64,000 nt of DNA. Origin: Leisingera sp. NJS204 (lineage in GTDB: Bacteria > Pseudomonadota > Alphaproteobacteria > Rhodobacterales > Rhodobacteraceae). The stretch spans positions 2,533,501 through 2,597,500 of the forward strand of contig NZ_CP035417.1 of NCBI RefSeq assembly GCF_004123675.1. The letters are read 5' to 3'. The notes below the pieces were generated by a model that was given only the letters and a program-made list of their open reading frames with translations, was not told the origin of the DNA and ran no database searches. Within the stretch, counting starts at the first letter, position 1, and each line of letters opens with the position of its first letter. This document shows, piece after piece, positions 56,866 to 64,000 of this stretch. A program made the position numbers and the translations under genes.

Positions 56866-58164
56866 TTACTCCGCCGCCATCGCGCCCATTCGGCCGGTCT
56901 TTTGGGCCTTGATGCGGTCTTCGATTTCCTCGCGGAAGTTCTTGATCAGGCCCTGGATCGGCCAGGCCGCCGCGTCGCCAAGGGCGCAGATGGTGTGGCC
57001 TTCGACCTGTTTGGTCACGTCCCACAGCATGTCGATCTCTTCCAGCTCGGCCTCGCCCTTTACCAGGCGGTCCATGACGCGCATCATCCAGCCGGTGCCT
57101 TCGCGGCACGGGGTGCATTGGCCGCAACTTTCGTGCTTGTAGAACTTGGCCAGGCGCCAGATCGCCTTGATGATGTCGGTCTGCTTGTCCATCACAATGA
57201 CCGCCGCGGTGCCAAGGCCCGAGCCCAGCTCGCCGCGCAGGTAGTCGAAGTCCATGATTGCGTCGCGCATGTTCTCGCCGCGCACGCAAGGCACCGAGGA
57301 GCCGCCGGGGATCACCGCCAGCAGGTTGTCCCAGCCGCCGCGGATGCCGCCGCAGTGCTTTTCGATCAGTTCCTCGAATCCAATCGACATCGCCTCTTCA
57401 ACCACACAGGGGTTTTTCACATGACCGGAGATCGCAAACAGCTTGGTGCCTGCGTTGTTCTGGCGGCCGAAGCCTGCGAACCAATCGGCACCGCGGCGCA
57501 GGATAGTCGGCACAACGGCAATGGATTCGACGTTGTTCACCGTGGTCGGACAGCCATAAAGACCCGCACCCGCCGGGAACGGCGGCTTCATCCGGGGCAT
57601 GCCCTTCTTGCCCTCAAGGCTTTCAATCAGGGCAGTTTCCTCGCCGCAGATATAGGCCCCTGCCCCGTGGTGCAGGAAGACGTCGAAGTCCCAGCCAGAG
57701 CCGGCCGCGTTCCTGCCCAGCAGGCCCTGATCATAGCATTCGTCGATCGCGGCCTGCAGCGCCTCACGCTCGCGGATGTATTCGCCGCGCAGATAAATGT
57801 AGCAGGTATGCGCGTTCATCGCGAAACTGGCGATCAGTGCGCCCTCGATCAGCGTATGCGGATCATGGCGCATGATTTCGCGGTCTTTGCAGGTGCCAGG
57901 CTCGGATTCATCCGCGTTGATCACCAGAAAGGCCGGGCGGCCATCGCTTTCCTTGGGCATGAAGGACCACTTCAGACCGGTCGGGAAACCCGCACCGCCG
58001 CGGCCGCGCAGGCCGCTGTCTTTCATGGTCTGAATGATCCAGTCACGGCCCTTTTCAACGATGCCGGCGGTGCCATCCCAATGGCCGCGCGCCTTGGCGC
58101 CCGCCAGGTTACGTTCGTGCATCCCGTAAAGGTTGGTAAAGATCCGGTCCTGATCCTTCAGCAT
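56866..58164 (-). CDS. nuoF: NADH-quinone oxidoreductase subunit F
   Basis: Binds NADH, FMN and the N3 [4Fe-4S] cluster. The 432 residues contain [16 protein letters not shown] (NADH loop), the FMN site [34 protein letters not shown] and the cluster motif [12 protein letters not shown]. It lies 6 nt after the DUF5337 gene. Confidence 0.95.
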   Translation of the reverse strand: MLKDQDRIFTNLYGMHERNLAGAKARGHWDGTAGIVEKGRDWIIQTMKDSGLRGRGGAGFPTGLKWSFMPKESDGRPAFLVINADESEPGTCKDREIMRHDPHTLIEGALIASFAMNAHTCYIYLRGEYIREREALQAAIDECYDQGLLGRNAAGSGWDFDVFLHHGAGAYICGEETALIESLEGKKGMPRMKPPFPAGAGLYGCPTTVNNVESIAVVPTILRRGADWFAGFGRQNNAGTKLFAISGHVKNPCVVEEAMSIGFEELIEKHCGGIRGGWDNLLAVIPGGSSVPCVRGENMRDAIMDFDYLRGELGSGLGTAAVIVMDKQTDIIKAIWRLAKFYKHESCGQCTPCREGTGWMMRVMDRLVKGEAELEEIDMLWDVTKQVEGHTICALGDAAAWPIQGLIKNFREEIEDRIKAQKTGRMGAMAAE

Positions 58165-58170
58165 GTGTGC

Positions 58171-58410
58171 CTACCTTTGGTTTTCTTGTTCATTGGCCCG
58201 GCGCATGCGCCAGAGTTGAAATATGTTGACCAGGGCATAGATCATGCCTGCCAGCGCGGCGAAGTCGAACAGCAAGGCATAGCGCCCCGGCAGCCCCAGC
58301 ATGGGGCCGATGAACAGCGACACAGCGATCCACAGCAAAATGGTCCCGGCAATCACAAGCGCAATATGCCGGCCCTTTGCAGCGATAGCCTGGTCCTGTT
58401 CCTTGCTCAT
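58171..58410 (-). CDS. DUF5337 family small membrane protein
   Basis: The 79-residue product has two membrane helices (about 15-36 and 45-66) with a basic C-terminus (LWRMRRANEQENQR). It fits DUF5337, found in Rhodobacterales complex I operons, of unknown function. ATG 58410 has AGGGA upstream. It lies between nuoE (45-nt gap) and nuoF (6-nt gap). Confidence 0.75.
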   Translation of the reverse strand: MSKEQDQAIAAKGRHIALVIAGTILLWIAVSLFIGPMLGLPGRYALLFDFAALAGMIYALVNIFQLWRMRRANEQENQR

Positions 58411-58455
58411 CTGTTCCCTATCACCCAAGCGCGGCCTTGCAGAGCCGCATCCCGA

Positions 58456-59646
58456 TCATTCGTCTTTGCCGTCGTCGTAGATGTGCTCTTCCTTGGCACG
58501 TCTGGCGAATTCGGTCTCGTCGCCCACCTGCAGCCGCTTGGCCTGTTCGATCCAGCCGTCGCGGGTGATCCGGCCCTTGAACTTGAGCCGCGCATCAACC
58601 CAAGACACCTCGGCCTCTGTCCAGTCGGCAATCTGGTCGAAATGGAAGAACCCCAGCTCGTTCAGGGTCTGCTCCAGCTTGGGGCCAACCCCTTTGAGCA
58701 GTTTCAGATCATCCGCCAGGCCGCCGCGGGCTTCCTTCAGGATTTCCGGCTGGGCTTCCTCGGGCTGGCTGTCCGCCGCAGGTTTTGCCGCCGCCCCTTC
58801 CGGAGAGGAAGGCTCAGCCGCGTCCGACTTTTTGGGGGCCGCCCTGGCAGCTTCTTCCGCCTGTTTCGCGGCAGGTTTGGGCGCTTCCGGTGCTTTGGGC
58901 GGCGCATCTGCCGCGGCCCGGCCGGCAACAACGCCGTCCTTGCCAACCCAAGGGGTCAGCAGCGGCACTTCATCACCCTGGATACGCTTGACGCCATCCT
59001 TGATGTCCATCGCCAGCTGCGCGCTTGCATTGTACTGGGTCTTGCCGCTGTCAAAGTCAGTCAGCGAGGTGAGGCCCGATTCAGGCTCAGCTGCGTACCG
59101 CCCGTTCTGAGGGCCCGGCGTCACCATTTTGCCTGCGGCCAGATTGTCCAGCAGCATGGTAAAGGTCTCAACCGTCAGGTCCTCGTAATAGTCCTTGCCG
59201 ATCTGCGCCATCGGAGCGTTGGTGCAGGCGCCCAGGCACTCAACCTCTTCCCAGGAAAACTTGCCGTCCGCCGACAGGGTGTGCGGCTTTGCGGCGATTT
59301 TTTCCTTGCAGACCGCAACCAGGTCCTCAGCCCCGCATATCATGCAGGACGTGGTGCCGCAGATCTGAATATTGGCAACAGACCCTGTGGGTTGCATCTG
59401 GAACATGAAGTAGAAAGAGGTGACTTCCAGCACCCGGATATAAGCCATGCCCAGCATATCGGCGATGGCCTCAATAGCGGGTTTTGTGACCCAGCCTTCC
59501 TGTTCTTGCGCACGCCACAAGAGCGGAATGACCGCCGAGGCCTGGCGGCCTTCGGGATATTTGGTGATCTGCGCTTCAGCCCAGGCCTGATTGGCCGGAG
59601 TGAAGGCAAAGCTGTCGGGTTGTTCGTGGTGGAGACGGCGCAGCAT
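58456..59646 (-). CDS. nuoE: NADH-quinone oxidoreductase subunit E with a long C-terminal extension
   Basis: The first about 190 residues are canonical NuoE with [2Fe-2S] cysteines ([10 protein letters not shown] and [10 protein letters not shown]). A further about 205 residues follow: a proline/alanine/lysine/glutamate-rich linker (about 235-305) and a helix-hairpin-helix-like domain ([22 protein letters not shown], then [15 protein letters not shown], about 308-372). Classical NuoE is 160-240 residues, so this is a fusion or extension. It begins after an 82-nt gap holding a dispersed repeat. Confidence 0.92.
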   Translation of the reverse strand: MLRRLHHEQPDSFAFTPANQAWAEAQITKYPEGRQASAVIPLLWRAQEQEGWVTKPAIEAIADMLGMAYIRVLEVTSFYFMFQMQPTGSVANIQICGTTSCMICGAEDLVAVCKEKIAAKPHTLSADGKFSWEEVECLGACTNAPMAQIGKDYYEDLTVETFTMLLDNLAAGKMVTPGPQNGRYAAEPESGLTSLTDFDSGKTQYNASAQLAMDIKDGVKRIQGDEVPLLTPWVGKDGVVAGRAAADAPPKAPEAPKPAAKQAEEAARAAPKKSDAAEPSSPEGAAAKPAADSQPEEAQPEILKEARGGLADDLKLLKGVGPKLEQTLNELGFFHFDQIADWTEAEVSWVDARLKFKGRITRDGWIEQAKRLQVGDETEFARRAKEEHIYDDGKDE

Positions 59647-59682
59647 CAGATCACCTTTTGGTGGGTGTTGCCCGCACGGATG

Positions 59683-59716
59683 CCTCCGGCGGGAGTATTT
59701 TTAGAAAGATGAAAAA
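59683..59716. repeat. Second dispersed repeat family (CCTCCGGCGGGAGTATTTTT type)
   Basis: GCCTCCGGCGGGAGTATTTT followed by TAGAAAGATGAA lies in the nuoD-nuoE gap. It can form a small CTCC/GGAG hairpin with a T-run on the + strand, opposite to operon transcription. It shares the GGAGTATTTTT end with the repeats at 6845 and 24563. I associate this element with Roseobacter-type intergenic DNA. Confidence 0.5.
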
Positions 59717-59728
59717 GGGCGGGCAGGC

Positions 59729-60955
59729 TCAACGGTCGATCTCCCCGAACACGACGTCCATGGTGCCGATGATGGCGGCGACATCGGCCAGCTGGTGGCC
59801 GCCGGCCACGTGGTCCATCGCCTGCAGGTGCAGGAAACCCGGCGCGCGGATCTTGGAGCGGTAGGGTTTGTTTGACCCGTCCGCCACCAGATAGACGCCG
59901 AACTCGCCCTTGGGCGCCTCGACGGCGGCGTAGACCTCGCCCGCGGGGACGTGGAAGCCTTCGGTGTAGAGCTTGAAATGGTGGATCAGGCTTTCCATCG
60001 AGGTCTTCATGTCGCCGCGCTTGGGCGGGGACAGCTTGCCGCGGGCTATCACGTCGCCGGTGGCTTCGCGCAGTTTGACAATTGCCTGGCGGATGATCGA
60101 GGTCGATTGGCGCATCTCTTCCATCCGGCAGAGGTAGCGGTCGTAGCAGTCGCCGTTCTTGCCGACGGGGATCTGGAACTCAAACTCGTCATAGCATTCA
60201 TAGGGCTGCGCGCGGCGCAGGTCCCAGGCGAGGCCGGAACCGCGCACCATGACACCCGAAAAGCCGTATTGCTGAATTTCTTCCTCGGTCACCACACCAA
60301 TGTCGCAGTTGCGCTGCTTGAAGATGCGGTTTTCGGTCAGAAGACCGTCGATGTCGTCCAGCACCCTGGGAAACTCCAGCGCCCAGAGGTCGATATCGTC
60401 CAGCAGATCGTCCGGAATGTCCTGATGCACGCCGCCAGGGCGGAAATAGGCCGCGTGCAGGCGCGCACCGCAGGCGCGCTCGTAGAAGACCATCAGCTTT
60501 TCGCGTTCTTCAAAGCCCCACAGCGGCGGGGTCAGCGCGCCAACGTCCATTGCCTGTGTGGTGACATTCAGAAGGTGGTTCAGAACGCGGCCGATTTCCG
60601 AATAGAGCACCCGGATCAGCTGGCCGCGGCGGGGAACCTCGACACCGGTCAGTTTTTCGATGGCCAGGCACCAGGCATGTTCCTGGTTCATCGGCGCCAC
60701 ATAATCGAGGCGGTCGAAATACGGCAGGTTCTGCAGGTAGGTGCGGCTTTCCATCAGCTTCTCAGTACCGCGGTGCAAGAGGCCGATATGCGGATCGCAA
60801 CGCTCGACAATTTCGCCGTCGAGTTCAAGCACCAGGCGCAAAACCCCATGCGCCGCAGGGTGCTGCGGGCCGAAGTTGATGTTGAAGTTGCGGATCTTCT
60901 GCTCGCCGCTCAGCGCATCAACGCTGCCGTCGTCAAATTTGGAGCCGTCCATCAT
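59729..60955 (-). CDS. nuoD: NADH-quinone oxidoreductase subunit D
   Basis: The 49-kDa-type subunit that forms the quinone site with NuoB. The 408 residues have [19 protein letters not shown] (about 28-46), the quinone-site Tyr/His region and [14 protein letters not shown]; NuoC is separate. ATG 60955 overlaps the stop of the 48-residue ORF by 4 nt and has AGGAGG 5 nt upstream. Confidence 0.96.
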   Translation of the reverse strand: MMDGSKFDDGSVDALSGEQKIRNFNINFGPQHPAAHGVLRLVLELDGEIVERCDPHIGLLHRGTEKLMESRTYLQNLPYFDRLDYVAPMNQEHAWCLAIEKLTGVEVPRRGQLIRVLYSEIGRVLNHLLNVTTQAMDVGALTPPLWGFEEREKLMVFYERACGARLHAAYFRPGGVHQDIPDDLLDDIDLWALEFPRVLDDIDGLLTENRIFKQRNCDIGVVTEEEIQQYGFSGVMVRGSGLAWDLRRAQPYECYDEFEFQIPVGKNGDCYDRYLCRMEEMRQSTSIIRQAIVKLREATGDVIARGKLSPPKRGDMKTSMESLIHHFKLYTEGFHVPAGEVYAAVEAPKGEFGVYLVADGSNKPYRSKIRAPGFLHLQAMDHVAGGHQLADVAAIIGTMDVVFGEIDR

Positions 60956-61098
60956 TTCAGCCTCCTATCCGCCTTGTGCACCGAAACTACGCAATTTGAG
61001 TAATCTGAGGATTTTTTAAAAAAGGGCATCGCCACGCCCAGCATGGCCGCACAGCCCGCCAGCAAGGTTCCCACTTCGGCCAGAGGTTCAAACCACAT
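60952..61098 (-). CDS. 48-residue membrane microprotein between nuoC and nuoD
   Basis: This short frame starts at ATG 61098, sharing one base with the nuoC stop (TGATG), and ends at TGA 60952, overlapping the nuoD start by 4 nt (ATGA). It has AAGGAGG upstream inside the nuoC end. The product has one hydrophobic segment (about 8-26, [19 protein letters not shown]), two Cys, and a basic tail ([11 protein letters not shown]). I recognise no family. The exact tiling with both nuo genes strongly suggests it is real and translated; a role in complex I is possible. Confidence 0.7.
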   Translation of the reverse strand: MWFEPLAEVGTLLAGCAAMLGVAMPFFKKSSDYSNCVVSVHKADRRLK

Positions 61099-61706
61099 CA
61101 GTTTGCACCCTCCTTCTTCTCGTCGCCGGGCAGGATGTATTCGGCACCTTCCCAGGGCGACATGAAATCAAACTGGCGGTATTCCTGCACCAGCTTCACC
61201 GGCTCGTAGACCACGCGTTTTTGCGCCTCGTCATAGCGCACTTCGGTATAGCCGGTGGTCGGGAAATCCTTGCGCAGCGGATAGCCGCGGAAGCCATAGT
61301 CGGTCAGGATCCGGCGCAGGTCCGGGTGGCCGGAGAACAGGATGCCGAACATGTCGTAGACTTCCCGCTCGAACCAGTTTGCCGAAGGGTGCACATCGAC
61401 GATCGAGGGCACCATTTCATCTTCGCGCACCGCAGTGCGCAGGCGGATCCGCTGGTTCCGGTACATCGACAGGAAGTGATAGACGACATCGAACCTCTTG
61501 CCCCGTTCCGGGTAGTCCACCGCTGTAATATCCACCAGCGAGGAGAACTTGCAGTTCTGGTCCGATTTCAGGAACTCCACCAGACCGGCGATATTCGAGG
61601 GCGTCACGTCAATGTTCAGCTCGCCAAAGGACACGTCCCAGGCCACCACGCAATCAGGGCGCTTGGCTTCGATCTGGGCGCCGAGTTCATTCAGTGCTTC
61701 AGTCAT
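61098..61706 (-). CDS. nuoC: NADH-quinone oxidoreductase subunit C
   Basis: The 30-kDa-type subunit; in the 202 residues the [17 protein letters not shown] block ([42 protein letters not shown]) is conserved. It is a separate gene, not fused to nuoD. It starts 15 nt after nuoB. Confidence 0.95.
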   Translation of the reverse strand: MTEALNELGAQIEAKRPDCVVAWDVSFGELNIDVTPSNIAGLVEFLKSDQNCKFSSLVDITAVDYPERGKRFDVVYHFLSMYRNQRIRLRTAVREDEMVPSIVDVHPSANWFEREVYDMFGILFSGHPDLRRILTDYGFRGYPLRKDFPTTGYTEVRYDEAQKRVVYEPVKLVQEYRQFDFMSPWEGAEYILPGDEKKEGAN

Positions 61707-61721
61707 CTGCTCTCTCCCGCC

Positions 61722-62255
61722 TTAGCGAACAAGGGTGCCGGTGCGGCGGATTTTGCGCTGCAGCTGCATCAGCCCATACAGCAGCGCTTCTGCCGTCGGC
61801 GGGCAGCCGGGCACATAAACGTCAACCGGCACAACCCGGTCGCAGCCGCGCACGACGGAATAGCTGTAATGATAATAGCCGCCGCCATTGGCGCAGGATC
61901 CCATCGAAATCACGTAGCGCGGCTCAGGCATCTGGTCATAGACCTTGCGCAGGGCCGGCGCCATCTTGTTGGTGAGGGTGCCCGCAACGATCATCACGTC
62001 CGATTGGCGCGGCGAGGCGCGTGGCGCGATGCCAAAACGCTCGGCATCATAGCGCGGCATCGAGGTGTGCATCATCTCCACCGCGCAGCAGGCCAGACCG
62101 AAGGTCATCCAGTGCAGCGAGCCGGTGCGCGCCCAATTGATGATGTCTTCTGCCGACGTCAGCAGGAAACCCTTGTCTTGCAATTCAGCATTCAGGGCCT
62201 GGGTGACAACTTCCTTGTCCACACCCGCGGTGTTGGCTCCGGTCATCACTGCCAT
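61722..62255 (-). CDS. nuoB: NADH-quinone oxidoreductase subunit B
   Basis: Carries the N2 [4Fe-4S] cluster. The 177 residues contain [12 protein letters not shown] (adjacent cysteines), [12 protein letters not shown] and [17 protein letters not shown] 62255 is chosen for its AAGGGG upstream; ATG 62246, giving a 1-nt overlap with the nuoA stop (TGATG), is an equally credible start. Confidence 0.95.
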   Translation of the reverse strand: MAVMTGANTAGVDKEVVTQALNAELQDKGFLLTSAEDIINWARTGSLHWMTFGLACCAVEMMHTSMPRYDAERFGIAPRASPRQSDVMIVAGTLTNKMAPALRKVYDQMPEPRYVISMGSCANGGGYYHYSYSVVRGCDRVVPVDVYVPGCPPTAEALLYGLMQLQRKIRRTGTLVR

Positions 62256-62611
62256 TCCAGCGCCCCTTTCTTCCATTCATAGGCAAAGCCGATGGTCAGC
62301 ACGCCCAGGAACACCATCATCGACCAGAACCCAGTGTCGCTGATGTCCTTAAAACCGACGGCCCAGGGAAACAGGAATGCGATTTCCAGGTCAAAAATGA
62401 TGAAGAGAATCGACACCAGATAGAACCGGACGTCGAATTTCATACGGGCATCATCAAAGGCATTGAAGCCGCACTCATAAGCGCTGACCTTTTCCGGGTC
62501 CGGGTTGCGGACCGCCAGCACAACGGCTGCCAGGATAAGGACAATGCCCAATCCTGCCGCAACGGCCAGGAAAACCAGGATCGGCAGGTATTCCCTCAAC
62601 ATCTCTTCCAA
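62246..62611 (-). CDS. nuoA: NADH-quinone oxidoreductase subunit A
   Basis: Three-helix membrane subunit and first gene of the operon. The 121 residues contain [43 protein letters not shown], the diagnostic block with ECG. The start is TTG 62611 with AAGGAG at 6 nt; ATG 62602 lacks a spaced Shine-Dalgarno. Confidence 0.94.
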   Translation of the reverse strand: MEEMLREYLPILVFLAVAAGLGIVLILAAVVLAVRNPDPEKVSAYECGFNAFDDARMKFDVRFYLVSILFIIFDLEIAFLFPWAVGFKDISDTGFWSMMVFLGVLTIGFAYEWKKGALEWQ

Positions 62612-62672
62612 GAGCAGCTCCTTTTCCCGGCGGTTTCCCGCGCGACGTCAATTGGCGTGTTGATTTGCCCTG

Positions 62673-62701
62673 TGCATACCCCCCCGCCCCCACAGCGTCA
62701 A
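62673..62701 (-). promoter_or_regulatory. Probable nuo operon promoter
   Basis: On the minus strand TTGACG (62701-62696), a 17-nt spacer and TATGCA (62678-62673) fit a sigma-70-type promoter. The predicted start lies about 55 nt before the nuoA start codon. No other nearby pair matches as well. Confidence 0.6.
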
Positions 62702-62789
62702 CTAAAGCAAGGTTAATCTACAAGGGTTTGTGACAGGAAAAAGCACAGCCGCAACATGCGCGTAATTCCTTAGTTATTTCATAAGGAAA

Positions 62790-62815
62790 GCGGCCGCAGG
62801 GGAAACCGCGGCCGC
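62790..62815 (-). terminator. Terminator-like hairpin after the enoyl-CoA hydratase gene
   Basis: Perfect 8-bp stem GCGGCCGC (62790-62797) and GCGGCCGC (62808-62815) with a 10-nt loop, followed on the minus strand by TTTCCTTATG. It insulates the liu genes from the nuo promoter. Confidence 0.7.
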
Positions 62816-62846
62816 CATCAAAACATGACTCATTTTTACCGGTATT

Positions 62847-63629
62847 TCAGCCTTGCCAGGCAGGTTTGCGCTTTTCAAAAAATGCGCTGATGCCCTCCTG
62901 CGCCTCGTCGCCTTCCCAACGCGCCACCAGCGCCTTGATTGTATGGTCAATCACAGCGTCATCGAGTTGCGGCCCCAAGTCGCGGGCCAGCTTCTTGGCG
63001 GCAGCGACGGCGCCCGGCGCACAGTTCAGATAAGGTGCGACCTCCGCTTCGACCGCCTCTGCCAGCTGATCTGCGGGCACGGTTTTGGCCAGCAGCCCCA
63101 GCTCCACTGCCTCTGCCGCGCCGAACAGGCGGGCCGACATGAAGACACGCCTTGCTTTGGCTTCGCCCATGCGGGCAATGACATAAGGGCCGATGGTGGC
63201 GGGAATCAGTCCCAGTCTGGTCTCGGTCAGCCCCATCTTCAGATGGTCCGCGCCGATGGCAACGTCACAGACCGAGGCCATACCAACACCGCCGCCAAAG
63301 GCATTGCCTTGCACCGCGCCGATCACCGGCTTAGCCAGGGTGTTAAGCGCCATCAGCATCTCTGCCAGCACCCGCGCCTCGCGGCCACGGGTTTCGGCGT
63401 CCGCATCCATCTGATCCCGCATCCAGCCCAGATCGCCGCCGGCGCAAAAACTCTTGCCTGCACCGGTCAGCACCACAACACGGACGGTCTCATCTTCGTT
63501 CAGCCGCCGGGCCGCCAGAATCAACTCCTGCAGCATCTGGCCGGACATGGCGTTGTGTTTGTCCGGACGGTTCAGAGTAAGGGTGCAGACGCCACGGGCG
63601 TCAGTGTCCAGGGTGATTGTCTCAAACAT
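62847..63629 (-). CDS. liuC: Enoyl-CoA hydratase, probably methylglutaconyl-CoA hydratase
   Basis: Crotonase-fold hydratase of 260 residues with SFCAGGDLGWMRDQM and NAFGGGVGMASVCDVAIG (oxyanion-hole motifs) and the catalytic Glu region LTETRLGLIPATI. The CAGGDLGWM block and its place 19 nt after hydroxymethylglutaryl-CoA lyase point to LiuC/MgcH in leucine degradation, converting 3-methylglutaconyl-CoA to HMG-CoA. The exact substrate is inferred from context. Confidence 0.85.
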   Translation of the reverse strand: MFETITLDTDARGVCTLTLNRPDKHNAMSGQMLQELILAARRLNEDETVRVVVLTGAGKSFCAGGDLGWMRDQMDADAETRGREARVLAEMLMALNTLAKPVIGAVQGNAFGGGVGMASVCDVAIGADHLKMGLTETRLGLIPATIGPYVIARMGEAKARRVFMSARLFGAAEAVELGLLAKTVPADQLAEAVEAEVAPYLNCAPGAVAAAKKLARDLGPQLDDAVIDHTIKALVARWEGDEAQEGISAFFEKRKPAWQG

Positions 63630-63648
63630 CTTGCTTCTCCGCTGAATT

Positions 63649-64000
63649 CTATTGCAGGCCGCGCATCGAACGGGCCAGTGCCGCAGCCTTTTCCAGCACG
63701 TTACCGTCCAGCCCCGTGTCATAGCCCAACTCGGTCAGGCGCTTGTGCACCGCTTCCGTCGCCACGTTGCCCGCAGCCCCCGGCGCGTAAGGACAGCCGC
63801 CCAGACCGCCCACGGCAGCATCAAAGACCCGCACGCCCTGATCCAGCGAGACCTCGATATTGTCCAGCGCCCGGCCCGCGGTGTCGTGGTAATGCCCCGC
63901 AAGCCTGGCCGCAGGCACCCGTGCGGTGACGGCGCTCAGCATCGCGGTGATCGCCTCCGGAGTACCCTGCCCGATGGTGTCGCCCAGCGAGATCTCATAG
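63649..64000 (-). CDS. mvaB: Hydroxymethylglutaryl-CoA lyase (C-terminal part, gene runs off the edge)
   Basis: Splits HMG-CoA to acetoacetate and acetyl-CoA, the last step of leucine degradation. The visible 116 C-terminal residues start YEISLGDTIGQGTP and include the metal-binding GHYHDTAG (His pair) and the active-site cysteine loop GGLGGCPYAPGAAGNVATE. The 5' part lies beyond the right edge of the window. Confidence 0.9.
   Translation of the reverse strand, partial: YEISLGDTIGQGTPEAITAMLSAVTARVPAARLAGHYHDTAGRALDNIEVSLDQGVRVFDAAVGGLGGCPYAPGAAGNVATEAVHKRLTELGYDTGLDGNVLEKAAALARSMRGLQ

Noticed and set aside
56431-59712. About 1,090-codon open frame on the + strand opposite nuoE, nuoF and the MAPEG gene
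   Set aside because: It runs antisense to several well-identified complex I genes, and its composition is that of a complementary-strand frame. No start signal or family is seen.

Overview
The window looks like chromosomal DNA of a marine alphaproteobacterium of the Rhodobacteraceae, Roseobacter group (Leisingera/Phaeobacter/Ruegeria-like). The reasons are the high GC, the complex I operon with DUF5333, DUF5337 and MAPEG genes inserted, Hint-domain proteins, a methanethiol oxidase gene, RNase J next to coaX and birA, a perfect CtrA box, and intergenic repeats of a type I associate with Roseobacter genomes. The taxonomic call is by family recognition, not by a database search. I see no rRNA, tRNA, CRISPR, prophage or insertion sequence.

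Region 1 (1-19.2 kb, all on +): dnaB; alr followed by an MlaE/MlaF-type lipid ABC transporter whose operon carries two AT-richer small genes, one of which appears cut short by an in-frame stop; a PqiA-like gene; a coiled-coil membrane protein; radA-cvpA; a degenerate Hint protein behind a CtrA box and a DnaA box; methanethiol oxidase (SBP56) with a membrane partner; purF; a DUF2199 protein; a PilP-like small protein; an SDR; and surE-pcm-nlpD.

Region 2 (19.2-31 kb, mostly on -): a DUF815 ATPase; a small membrane protein; a divergent monooxygenase/MarR pair sharing a double palindromic operator; tatABC; a monooxygenase-like protein followed by a YafY/WYL regulator behind an inverted repeat; a GNAT acetyltransferase; an orphan ABC ATPase; arsenite methyltransferase; an AlkC/AlkD-type repair protein with an atypical SDR; and a second, intact Hint protein.

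Region 3 (31-41 kb): a signalling cluster (CHASE sensor kinase, single-domain response regulator, convergent hybrid kinase), prfC, an unknown gene overlapping a glycosyltransferase gene, the DEAD-box helicase rhlE and a small RSP_7527-like protein.

Region 4 (41-62.7 kb, all on -): the complete 14-subunit NADH:quinone oxidoreductase (complex I) operon, nuoA to nuoN, read from right to left from a good promoter near 62.69 kb and followed by birA, coaX and rnj. Eight non-nuo genes are interleaved, most overlapping or abutting their neighbours. They include a 48-residue membrane microprotein between nuoC and nuoD that tiles exactly with both, a methyltransferase-like gene between nuoH and nuoI, and an AhpD/CMD-fold gene between nuoI and nuoJ. 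NuoE has a long Ala/Pro/Lys-rich C-terminal extension ending in a helix-hairpin-helix-like domain, and NuoL has a His/Asp/Glu-rich repeat.

Region 5 (62.8-64 kb, on -): an enoyl-CoA hydratase and the C-terminal part of hydroxymethylglutaryl-CoA lyase, probably a leucine-degradation (liu) operon running in from beyond the right edge.

No single spectacular new system is evident. The best candidates for undescribed biology are the complex I accessory genes (especially the 48-residue ORF), the catalytically degenerate Hint protein under apparent CtrA control, the methanethiol oxidase with its membrane partner, and a two-locus composite palindrome with fixed 22+24 nt geometry.
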